From Ruminococcus sp. UBA7477 (GTDB taxonomy: Bacteria; Bacillota; Clostridia; Oscillospirales; Ruminococcaceae), in contig DLOT01000028.1 in the NCBI GenBank assembly GCA_002479715.1, positions 78,673 to 84,797 on the forward strand: a DNA stretch of 6,125 bases, in the 5' to 3' direction. Position 1 is the first letter of the stretch. The number at the start of each line of letters is the position of its first letter. Shown piece by piece: positions 1 through 6,125 of the stretch. A program made the translations under genes and the position numbers. The notes under the pieces are model-generated. The model did not search any database and was not told the origin of the DNA. It worked only from the letters and a program-made list of their open reading frames with translations.

Positions 1-538
1 CGGTGACCATCTTGCCGTTGCTGTCTAGGTAGTAACGCTTTCCGCTAAGCGTCAGCCATCCTGTTTGCATAGCGCCGGAGGAATTGAAATAATACCACGA
101 ACCGTTTATTTTTTGCCAGCCCGTTTGCATTGCTCCGGAGCTGCTTAAATAATACCAAGTTCCACCGTGCAGAAGCCAGCTTGTCTGCATATCACCGGAT
201 TTTCCGAGGTAATACCATTTATTGTTGACCAGTGTCCAGTGTGTCTGCATGGCGCCTGATTTTGCGAAATAATACCATTTCCCCTCGATCTGCGCCCAGC
301 CGATCATCATAGCACCAGAGGGCTTTAGATAATACCACTTACCGCTGATCAGCCTCCATCCGGTGGCCATCTTTCCGTTGCTGTCAAGGTAATACCACTT
401 TCCGCCGACTTCGCGCCAGCCTGTCGCCATAGCACCGTTGCTGTCAAAGTAGTACCAAACGCTTTTAATCTCTCTCCAACCGACAGCTTTTTTGCCGTTT
501 TCAAGATAATACCATGTTTCGCCGGATTTAGACCAGCC
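1..538 (-). repeat. Nine tandem ~60-nt units encoding choline-binding-type (CW_binding_1) repeats
   Basis: Codons 599-777 of the secreted protein form one 19-residue and eight 20-residue units on the plan GW-x5/6-WYY-(L/F)-x2-(S/N)G-x-M-x-T. Units 5-8 end in G(A/D)MQT, while units 2, 3 and 9 share DSNG(A/K)M. Units 6 and 7 start HW and SW instead of GW, and unit 9 has RYY in place of WYY. The units are clearly related at DNA level but diverged at third positions, so this is an established coding repeat and not a recent duplication. In pneumococcal and clostridial proteins this repeat (PF01473) binds choline on teichoic acids or glucans; the ligand here is unknown. The array is cut by the window edge, so the full count is not visible. 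Confidence 0.93.
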
Positions 539-2332
539 GTTCAGGGCAAGCTTGGGAGCTTTTTTTGTTTCCGTTTTGCCGCAGCCGATGCATTTTCTTG
601 TCAGGATCCCTTCAGCATCTGCGGTCGGCGCTTTGGTTACGGTCCAACTGCCGAAATCATGGGTGATCGTGAGGATTTTTATTGCTGTGCAGACCTTTGC
701 GTCAGTCCAATATGGATCGTCACTGAAGTATATGGATATATACTCGCCGCTGTCGTCACCTGTAAGACCATCGGTTTTGTAGTAATCGCTTGCCGACTGA
801 CTTTGCTCCTTGTCAAAGGCGGGAGATGTGTTTTTGTCAAACACTGTAACGCCGGAATATGTGCCGTCGTTGTTTTTTATTATCCTGAAAATCCTGCTGT
901 GCTGATATGTGACTAACGTGCGGTATACGGACATATACCCCGACTCGCTGTCAGTCATCGTGTTTGGAGATATGTATAGAGAATTGTAGCTGTCATACAC
1001 GTCATCCGAAATGGTATAGCTTATTTCGACCCTTGAAAGCATATTGAATTTATCATCTATTGTTTTCGGAAGTGCCGAAACGTCAGCGGAATTATACCAG
1101 CAGTGATTTTTCATATCTAATGTCCAGTGACCCTTTACCGGAACTGTACAGGTATTGCCTGAAAGAGATTTGACGCTTACGCTATTTGGCAGAACGGCAG
1201 CCGCTTTTTTAAGACTTTCTTCGTTGTCCATGGTCTTATATAAAGTCAGCTCGCTGAAACCGTCGGCTGTTGCGGAAACAACCGACGACGGCGTATAGGA
1301 TGAAACATCAAAGAAGTTGACGGTATATGTTATTGTTGCCGGATTTCCTGTAGCTGCATCTTTAAGTCCTGTAACAGTCACTTTGTAGCTGTCGGTGTAA
1401 GTATTAATATTGGCAGCATCGGCAGGCTGTGCAAAAACTATCGAAGATGAAGAAACCTGCGCTGTGTTATCAGCTTCGCTGCGAACGGACACTGACCCTG
1501 TACCGATATTTTTGATAGTTATCTTAACATCAGCTGTATCAGGAACGGTGAGTTTAGAATTGTTCAGGTCAATATTCCATGCAGAGGATCTTGTAGAGAT
1601 AATGTTGTTTGGCATATATCCAGGTGACGGAAACGCATAAAACGCATTATCGTTACTTGTGTTATCGTAGCTGACACAATCTCCTACTGCAATACCGCAG
1701 CAATATCCGAACTGTATTTCCGAAAGCGTCGGCGAAAGCAAAGCATAGCGGTGGCCGAGAGTATCCCAACTGCCGTTTGAAATAGAATAGCCCTCATTAA
1801 GCCAACCGACAACAGCGCCGTGAGGTGAGTATCCCCAAGCAAGAATATTGTGAGTGCAGCTGGCACCCTTATCCCAAAGCTCCTGCGGCATATCATCGGG
1901 CTTATCCGAATCGGACACCCAATGGCTGAAAACAAAGTTTCTGTCAAGGCATTCGTATTGAAGCCGCTCGGTAGGAACACAATCGGTCAGGAGCGGCTTT
2001 GCACCGTAAATATAGCGGACATAATTCGTCATCTCCTGCATAGCCGCAAGTGTGTCGCCGGAAAGGACGCCTTGATGATACGGGCTTTTATTTGACGGTT
2101 GGACAGCATAGTATTCCCCATCGTAAAAATAGCTGTCACCTGCTGCAAGAGCCTTTCCGTACTGCGCGCCGATTTGTTCTTTAGTACGCGAATATACTGC
2201 AAAGCTGTTTCCGTTATAGTTGACAGTCGAAGCAGCCGCAACGTTAAAATCTAAAACGTCTGACGGCAAAACAGCCGTGAATGTTAAGGCTGTCATTATC
2301 GCTAGAACAAATGATAAAACTCGCTTCTTCAC
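1..2332 (-). CDS. Secreted CAP-domain protein with choline-binding-type cell-wall repeats (3' end outside window)
   Basis: Reading from GTG at 2332 gives 777 codons with no stop, running off the left edge. The start is set by GGAGG 7 nt upstream; the only nearby ATG, at 2357, hits a stop after six codons. Residues 1-34 form a signal peptide (KKR, hydrophobic stretch, probable cleavage after AAA). Residues about 92-215 look like a CAP/SCP domain: NYVRYIYGAKPLLTD, H137 in FSHW, W177-x2-E180, and LGHRYALLSP with H194. The usual Glu of the GEN motif is His161. Six Cys fall here (118, 128, 159, 211, 212, 219). Residues 246-341 look like a beta-sandwich; 345-557 match no family I know; 558-592 are a short CxxC module; 599-777 are nine cell-wall-binding repeats. 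Such proteins are normally exported and held on the wall by the repeats. The role of the CAP domain in bacteria is largely unknown. The gene follows gatB by 39 bp on the same strand. Confidence 0.88.
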   Translation of the reverse strand, partial: MKKRVLSFVLAIMTALTFTAVLPSDVLDFNVAAASTVNYNGNSFAVYSRTKEQIGAQYGKALAAGDSYFYDGEYYAVQPSNKSPYHQGVLSGDTLAAMQEMTNYVRYIYGAKPLLTDCVPTERLQYECLDRNFVFSHWVSDSDKPDDMPQELWDKGASCTHNILAWGYSPHGAVVGWLNEGYSISNGSWDTLGHRYALLSPTLSEIQFGYCCGIAVGDCVSYDNTSNDNAFYAFPSPGYMPNNIISTRSSAWNIDLNNSKLTVPDTADVKITIKNIGTGSVSVRSEADNTAQVSSSSIVFAQPADAANINTYTDSYKVTVTGLKDAATGNPATITYTVNFFDVSSYTPSSVVSATADGFSELTLYKTMDNEESLKKAAAVLPNSVSVKSLSGNTCTVPVKGHWTLDMKNHCWYNSADVSALPKTIDDKFNMLSRVEISYTISDDVYDSYNSLYISPNTMTDSESGYMSVYRTLVTYQHSRIFRIIKNNDGTYSGVTVFDKNTSPAFDKEQSQSASDYYKTDGLTGDDSGEYISIYFSDDPYWTDAKVCTAIKILTITHDFGSWTVTKAPTADAEGILTRKCIGCGKTETKKAPKLALNGWSKSGETWYYLENGKKAVGWREIKSVWYYFDSNGAMATGWREVGGKWYYLDSNGKMATGWRLISGKWYYLKPSGAMMIGWAQIEGKWYYFAKSGAMQTHWTLVNNKWYYLGKSGDMQTSWLLHGGTWYYLSSSGAMQTGWQKINGSWYYFNSSGAMQTGWLTLSGKRYYLDSNGKMVT

Positions 2333-2339
2333 AGTATTA

Positions 2340-2344
2340 CCTCC
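2340..2344 (-). promoter_or_regulatory. Ribosome binding site of the secreted CAP protein, decides the GTG start
   Basis: GGAGG lies 7 nt before GTG at 2332. It is the only strong Shine-Dalgarno sequence in the 39-bp gap after gatB, and the GTG it serves opens directly into a Lys/Arg-rich signal-peptide start (M-KKR). This supports the non-ATG start. Confidence 0.85.
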
Positions 2345-2371
2345 AGTTCTTAGTCATTGATAAATACCGGC

Positions 2372-3811
2372 TCAACCTTCGAGCTTTCTGAGGATGATCT
2401 CTTTCATTAGTCCGGGATTTGCCTTTCCCTTTGAGAGCTTCATACACTGGCCGACCAGGAAGCCAAGCGCGTTAGTCTTTCCTCCTTTGTAGTCAGTGAC
2501 GGACTTTTCATTAGCAGCTAAAACCTCATCGGCTATTGACTCCAGCGCTGAGCTGTCAGATACCTGTGCAAGGCCCTTCTCACCAATAATGGATCTGATC
2601 GGCTTGTCATCAAAGGAAATTATATCAAAAATAACCTTGCCTGAGGCTGTGGAGATCGTCTTGTTTTCGATCAGGGAGATAAGCTCGGTCATTTTTTCGG
2701 GAGTCAGCCGTGTATCCGACATAGTTATGTTTTTCTCATTGAGGAGCTTTGAAATATCTCCGAGCAGCCAGTTGGCAACAATTTTGGGAGAAACCTTGCC
2801 GCTTTCGGTGCAGGCATCAAAGAATGCGGCAAAATCAACGTTTTCGGCAATGATAGTTGCATCGTTCTGAGAAAGTCCCAGTTTTTGAACATATCTTAAA
2901 ATCTTCTCTGTCGGTAATTCCGGGATCTGCGATTTGAGCTCGTTTACCCTCTCCTCGCTTACCGAGATGGTAAGAAGGTCGGGCTCGGGGAAGTAGCGAT
3001 AATCGTGGGCATCCTCCTTGCTTCTCATTGAAAAGCTTTTGCCTGCCGCATCGTCCCAGCGCCTTGTTTCCTGGACGACCGTTCCGCCGCTCTCAAGCAA
3101 TTCTATCTGGCGCTTTTGTTCATACTCAATACCGCGTACGGCAGCCGAAAAGCTGTTAACATTCTTCATTTCCGTTCTGGTACCGAAAGGCTCGCCTTTT
3201 TTGTGAACGGACACGTTAACATCGCAGCGGATCGAACCTTCCTGCATCTTACAGTCACATATATCAAGATAGCTGAGTATTGATTTCAGAGTTTCAAGGT
3301 ATGCTTTTGCTTCTGCGCTGCTTCTCATATCCGGCTCGGAAACGATCTCAATAAGCGGAACGCCGCAGCGGTTCAGGTCAACAAGCGACTTGCCTTCAAA
3401 GCTTGTTGCGTGCAGAAGCTTACCTGCATCCTCTTCGATGTGTATTCTTGTGATACCGATGCGCTTTTGTTCGCCGTTTATCAGAATATCGACATGACCG
3501 TTTTCACAAAGAGGTATATCTGACTGCGAGATCTGATATGCTTTCGGAAGGTCAGGGTAAAAATAGTTCTTTCTGTCCTGCTTGCAGATGCGGTTGATCT
3601 TACATCCAAGAGCATGACCCATTTTTATTGCATAGTCAACGACCTTTTCATTGAGGGTCGGCAATGCTCCGGGAAGCGCCATGCAAACGGGGCAGACCTC
3701 CGTATTGACCTCGATCCCGAACTTGTTTTTACAGGAGCAATATATTTTTGAATCGGTACTCAGCTCCGCGTGAGTTTCAAGACCGATCACTACCTCATAT
3801 TCGTTATTCAT
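2372..3811 (-). CDS. gatB: Aspartyl/glutamyl-tRNA amidotransferase subunit B
   Basis: GatB is the tRNA-binding and kinase subunit of cytoplasmic GatCAB: it phosphorylates the side chain of Glu-tRNA(Gln) or Asp-tRNA(Asn), then amidates it with ammonia channelled from GatA. The 479 residues are full length for the family. Visible motifs are GLETH (10-14), the zinc-site cysteines C25, C27, C40 and C43 (CxC-x12-CxxC), FYPDLPKAYQISQ (84-96), HIEEDAGK (124-131, with the acidic pair near the active-site metal), the GatB signature DLNRCGVPLIEIVSEPD (145-161), GSIRCDVNVS (192-201) and YRYFPEPDL (271-279). The C-terminal YqeY-like tRNA-binding region spans about 330-479 and ends NPGLMKEIILRKLEG. ATG at 3811 has GGAGG 9 nt upstream, one base after the gatA stop, so translation is probably coupled. 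Nothing is missing or broken. Confidence 0.98.
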   Translation of the reverse strand: MNNEYEVVIGLETHAELSTDSKIYCSCKNKFGIEVNTEVCPVCMALPGALPTLNEKVVDYAIKMGHALGCKINRICKQDRKNYFYPDLPKAYQISQSDIPLCENGHVDILINGEQKRIGITRIHIEEDAGKLLHATSFEGKSLVDLNRCGVPLIEIVSEPDMRSSAEAKAYLETLKSILSYLDICDCKMQEGSIRCDVNVSVHKKGEPFGTRTEMKNVNSFSAAVRGIEYEQKRQIELLESGGTVVQETRRWDDAAGKSFSMRSKEDAHDYRYFPEPDLLTISVSEERVNELKSQIPELPTEKILRYVQKLGLSQNDATIIAENVDFAAFFDACTESGKVSPKIVANWLLGDISKLLNEKNITMSDTRLTPEKMTELISLIENKTISTASGKVIFDIISFDDKPIRSIIGEKGLAQVSDSSALESIADEVLAANEKSVTDYKGGKTNALGFLVGQCMKLSKGKANPGLMKEIILRKLEG

Positions 3812-3820
3812 AGTGCAAAA

Positions 3821-3825
3821 CCTCC
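3821..3825 (-). promoter_or_regulatory. gatB ribosome binding site, one base after the gatA stop
   Basis: GGAGG begins one base after the gatA TAA (3827-3829) and sits 9 nt before the gatB ATG. The arrangement lets a ribosome finishing gatA restart on gatB, which fits production of subunits in a fixed ratio. Confidence 0.75.
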
Positions 3826-3826
3826 G

Positions 3827-5284
3827 TTAAAGCTTAGGTGAAGCAAATCCGCCGACAATTTTTTCATAGCCGTATGCCGCGCTGAGTATTGTACCCTCGG
3901 CAAAGGAATTTCCAATAAACTGCATACCGATCGGCATTGCCGACGAATCAAGTCCGCACGGCAGACTGACAGCCGGAAGTCCGGCTATGTTTACGGTAAC
4001 AGTGCAAATATCGCAGGCATACATTTTCATCGGATCTCCGATGTTCTGACCGATCTTGCAGGCGGTGAACGGAGCTGTCGGCGTTGCGATTATATCTACA
4101 TCTTCAAAAGCAGATCTGAACTCACTTGCGATTTTTCTCTGCATAAGCTTGGCCTGTTTGTAGTATGCATCATAATATCCGGAGCTTAAAACGAAGGTGC
4201 CGAGCATAATCCTTCTCTTAACTTCATCACCGAAGCCTTCCGAACGGGACTTGACATACATATCAACCAAGTCACTGTAGTTTTCGGCTCTATAGCCGTA
4301 ACGGACTCCGTCAAATCTGGCGAGATTGGATGAAGCCTCGGCTGAGGAAATAACGTAGTAAGCAGAGAGTGCATAGTCTGTTGAAGGAAGAGAGATCTCT
4401 TTGATAACTGCCCCTTCCTTTTCCATTTTTCTGACGGCGCTCATAACAGCATCTTTAACCTCGCTGTCTACCGCTTCACCGAAATACTCTTTCGGAAGTC
4501 CGATCTTGATCCCCTTAACGTCGCCTGTCAGAGCCTTTGTCAGATCGGGCGTATCTTCAAAGGCGGAGGTGGCGTCCATATCATCATGACCGCTGATTAC
4601 GTTTTGCAGCATGGCAACGTCCTCAACACATCTGCCGAAAGAGCCGATCTGATCCAGCGATGAGGCAAAGGCAACAAGGCCGTATCGTGACACTCTTCCG
4701 TAAGTAGGCTTTAATCCAACAACTCCGCAGTTAGCCGCAGGCTGGCGTATAGATCCTCCCGTGTCGGAGCCGAGGGCAACGATAGCTTCTCCTGCCGCCA
4801 CAGCAGCAGCTGAGCCACCCGACGATCCTCCGGGGACCTTTTCCAGATCAAAAGGATTATGAGTGATCTTGAAGTATGAGGTTTCTGTTGAGCTGCCCAT
4901 AGCAAACTCATCCATATTAAGCTTACCGGTGATGACCATATCGTTCGCGCGGAGAGCCTTAACTACGGTCGCATCATAAGGCGGAACGTAGTTTGAAAGC
5001 ATTTTAGACGCGCAGGTCGTCGCCAAGCCTTTTGTCGAAATATTGTCCTTGACACCTATCGGGATCCCGGCTAAGGGTGAAAGCTTTTCACCGCAGGCGC
5101 GCTTTTGATCGACTCTTTTCGCATTGGCAATTGCTTTTTCTTTGTCAAGCGTAATATATGCGACGATTTTTTCCTCAACGGCTTCTACTCGTTGAAATAC
5201 TGCCGATGTCAGCTCCTCGGAGCTTATTTCGCGCTTATCGAGCATCTTTGAAAGCTCGGCAGCAGTCATATTGTATATTTCCAT
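3827..5284 (-). CDS. gatA: Aspartyl/glutamyl-tRNA amidotransferase subunit A (glutaminase)
   Basis: GatA is the amidase-family subunit that hydrolyses glutamine and feeds the ammonia to GatB. It acts in the cytoplasm as part of GatCAB. The protein is 485 residues, the usual length. The Ser-cis-Ser-Lys catalytic set is visible: K79 in GVKDN, S154 in PGGSSGGS and nucleophile S178 in DTGGSIRQP. R358 and D425 stand where the well-studied Staphylococcus aureus enzyme holds its glutamine. The amidase signature runs about 152-196, followed by GLKPTYGRVSRYGL (190-203) and the C-terminal ATPTAPF (400-406) and GLPAVSLPCG (435-444). ATG at 5284 is preceded by AGGAG that overlaps the gatC stop, with 14 nt between the genes. 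The preserved glutamine-binding pair separates it from generic amidases, as does its place between gatC and gatB. Confidence 0.98.
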   Translation of the reverse strand: MEIYNMTAAELSKMLDKREISSEELTSAVFQRVEAVEEKIVAYITLDKEKAIANAKRVDQKRACGEKLSPLAGIPIGVKDNISTKGLATTCASKMLSNYVPPYDATVVKALRANDMVITGKLNMDEFAMGSSTETSYFKITHNPFDLEKVPGGSSGGSAAAVAAGEAIVALGSDTGGSIRQPAANCGVVGLKPTYGRVSRYGLVAFASSLDQIGSFGRCVEDVAMLQNVISGHDDMDATSAFEDTPDLTKALTGDVKGIKIGLPKEYFGEAVDSEVKDAVMSAVRKMEKEGAVIKEISLPSTDYALSAYYVISSAEASSNLARFDGVRYGYRAENYSDLVDMYVKSRSEGFGDEVKRRIMLGTFVLSSGYYDAYYKQAKLMQRKIASEFRSAFEDVDIIATPTAPFTACKIGQNIGDPMKMYACDICTVTVNIAGLPAVSLPCGLDSSAMPIGMQFIGNSFAEGTILSAAYGYEKIVGGFASPKL

Positions 5285-5294
5285 ATCCTTAACA

Positions 5295-5299
5295 CTCCT
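5295..5299 (-). promoter_or_regulatory. gatA ribosome binding site overlapping the gatC stop
   Basis: The minus strand reads TAAGGAG, so the last base of the gatC stop codon is also the first base of AGGAG, 10 nt before the gatA ATG. This suggests coupled translation of gatC and gatA. Confidence 0.7.
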
Positions 5300-5577
5300 T
5301 ATTCAACCGTTTTAGGTACGACGATGCAGCCGGCTTTTACCTGAGGTGCATTGGCGAAAAGCTCCTCTCTTGTCATGCCGCAGGGTTTTGCCTTATCCTC
5401 GCGCAGCTTCATAACGTTTTGCTCATCGAGTGCAAGGTTTTCGTCCAGATGGGGCAATCTCTGAGCCATCTCAACGATATTTTGCATATCCTTTTCAAAC
5501 TGTTCGATTTTATCGTCACCTATTTCAAGCCGCGAAAGCTTAGCAATGTGGCGAATATCAATTTTAACATCTGCCAT
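5299..5577 (-). CDS. gatC: Aspartyl/glutamyl-tRNA amidotransferase subunit C
   Basis: GatC is the small subunit that wraps around and stabilises the GatA-GatB pair. The chosen start at 5577 gives 92 residues, typical for the family, beginning MADVKIDIRHIAKLSRLEI. Family features are the N-terminal HIAKLSRLE helix (9-17), an amphipathic second helix around FEKDMQNIVEMAQRL, a central LREDKAKP stretch, and the C-terminal LFANAPQVKAG...VVPKTVE. A longer reading from ATG at 5610 would add 11 residues (MIRHYIWEEKT) and overlap the ligA stop as ATGA, but that ATG has only a weak upstream signal while 5577 has GGGAGG 8 nt away, and the extra residues do not look like GatC. It lies 29 nt after ligA and 14 nt before gatA. 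Confidence 0.95.
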   Translation of the reverse strand: MADVKIDIRHIAKLSRLEIGDDKIEQFEKDMQNIVEMAQRLPHLDENLALDEQNVMKLREDKAKPCGMTREELFANAPQVKAGCIVVPKTVE

Positions 5578-5585
5578 AGTCTTTT

Positions 5586-5591
5586 CCTCCC
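5586..5591 (-). promoter_or_regulatory. gatC ribosome binding site, decides the start at 5577
   Basis: GGGAGG lies 8 nt before ATG at 5577, inside what would be coding sequence if the upstream ATG at 5610 were used. Its strength and spacing favour the shorter GatC. Confidence 0.85.
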
Positions 5592-5606
5592 AAATATAAT
5601 GTCGGA

Positions 5607-6125
5607 TCATTCCGTCATTTTCAAAAACTGCGCTTCGTCGATGATCTTGATACCGAGCTGCCTAGCCTTCAGAAGCTTGCTTCCCGCATCCTCACCGGCT
5701 ATAACAATGCTGGTTTTCTTTGATACCGAGCCGGCAGCCTTGCCGCCGAAGCTTTCGATCAAAGCTTTAGCATCATCGCGTTTGAGTGTCGGAAGAGTAC
5801 CAGTAAGGACAAAGGTCATCCCTTCAAAGCGATTGTCTACTCTCCTGCTTTCATATATTGTTTTACAGCCGGCAGCCTCAAGACGCCGCACCAGTCTGAC
5901 AAATCCCTCTTCGTTAAAAGCCATAACCACCGATCTTGCCATGATATCGCCGAAACCGTCGATCATAGCGATCTCTTTCTCCGAAGCGTTCATCAATGCA
6001 TCAAGACTGCCGAATTTTTCACACAAAAGCTTTGCAGAGGCTTGTCCGATATTGCGGATACCGAGTGCATATACAAGTCTGTCAAGACCGTTTTGCTTTG
6101 ATCTCTCAATAGCCGAGATCAGATT
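5607..6125 (-). CDS. ligA: NAD+-dependent DNA ligase LigA, C-terminal 172 residues (5' end outside window)
   Basis: The frame is open to the right edge, so the first 33 visible codons (from NLISAIERSK) belong to the gene; the TTG at 6026 is an internal leucine and not a start. LigA seals nicks with 5'-phosphate and 3'-OH ends in replication and repair, using NAD+. What is visible is the helix-hairpin-helix DNA-binding part (visible residues about 15-75: LVYALGIRNIG, then IDGFGDIMARSV) and a complete BRCT domain (about 98-172: FEGMTFVLTGTL, ESFGGKAAGSVSKKTS, AGEDAGSKLLKA, GIKIIDEAQFLK). The adenylation, OB-fold and zinc-finger domains lie outside. The stop at 5607-5609 is 29 nt before gatC. 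The order ligA then gatCAB is common in Firmicutes, often with pcrA upstream, which cannot be seen here. Confidence 0.97.
   Translation of the reverse strand, partial: NLISAIERSKQNGLDRLVYALGIRNIGQASAKLLCEKFGSLDALMNASEKEIAMIDGFGDIMARSVVMAFNEEGFVRLVRRLEAAGCKTIYESRRVDNRFEGMTFVLTGTLPTLKRDDAKALIESFGGKAAGSVSKKTSIVIAGEDAGSKLLKARQLGIKIIDEAQFLKMTE

Noticed and set aside
1..538. Regularly spaced similar 60-bp units that could suggest a CRISPR array or satellite DNA
   Set aside because: The units stay in one open frame, diverge mainly at third codon positions and encode a known protein repeat; there are no constant repeats with unique spacers.
1684..1980. 98-codon open frame on the minus strand
   Set aside because: It lies in a different frame inside the CAP domain of the secreted protein, whose own frame is unbroken through the region and makes sense as protein.
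1..2332. Mobile or horizontally inserted origin for the secreted protein gene
   Set aside because: No inverted repeats, target duplications, integrase or transposase were seen, and base composition looks similar to its neighbours by eye; adjacency to gatB alone is not evidence of insertion.
2347..2375. Possible promoter for the secreted protein: TTGAGC, 17 bp, TAAGAA
   Set aside because: Both boxes match the consensus poorly, and the implied transcription start would fall on the ribosome binding site.
2496..2870. 124-codon open frame on the plus strand
   Set aside because: It lies fully antisense to the C-terminal half of gatB, has no recognisable domain and is explained as a shadow of that gene.
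5607..6026. Stand-alone 139-residue BRCT protein starting at TTG 6026
   Set aside because: The frame stays open to the window edge and the upstream 33 codons encode LigA helix-hairpin-helix sequence, so it is the tail of LigA.

Overview
The window reads entirely on the minus strand. From right to left in transcription order it holds the 3' end of ligA (NAD+-dependent DNA ligase), then complete gatC, gatA and gatB (the three subunits of the tRNA-dependent Asp/Glu amidotransferase), then the first 777 codons of a large secreted protein that runs off the left edge. Nearly every base is coding: the four gaps are 29, 14, 15 and 39 bp, and no stretch over 300 bp lacks a gene. I saw no RNA gene, insertion sequence, CRISPR array or rho-independent terminator.

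The organism is most likely a Gram-positive Clostridia member, probably close to Ruminococcus/Oscillospiraceae. This is an inference from three signs: strong GGAGG-type ribosome binding sites, the ligA-gatCAB neighbourhood common in Firmicutes, and an exported protein with choline-binding-type repeats plus a Cys-x2-Cys linker module of the sort abundant in gut Clostridia surface proteins. No taxonomic marker gene is present.

Right part (about 2372-6125): a tight housekeeping run. LigA seals nicks in replication and repair. GatCAB converts misacylated Glu-tRNA(Gln) and/or Asp-tRNA(Asn) to the correct aminoacyl-tRNA. The gatA and gatB ribosome binding sites lie on or next to the preceding stop codon, so the three subunits are probably translated in a coupled way. 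All GatA catalytic and substrate residues and the GatB zinc-site cysteines are present, so the complex should be functional.

Left part (1-2332): one exported multidomain protein that no ATG-only or complete-ORF scan would list, because it starts at GTG and has no stop in the window. Its order is signal peptide, CAP/SCP-like domain, a probable beta-sandwich domain, an unrecognised region of about 210 residues, a short Cys-x2-Cys module, then at least nine 20-residue cell-wall-binding repeats. The CAP-like domain carries His where the family usually has the Glu of its central tetrad. This gene is the least ordinary thing in the window. The rest is well-conserved core metabolism, and I see no sign of a new multi-gene system.
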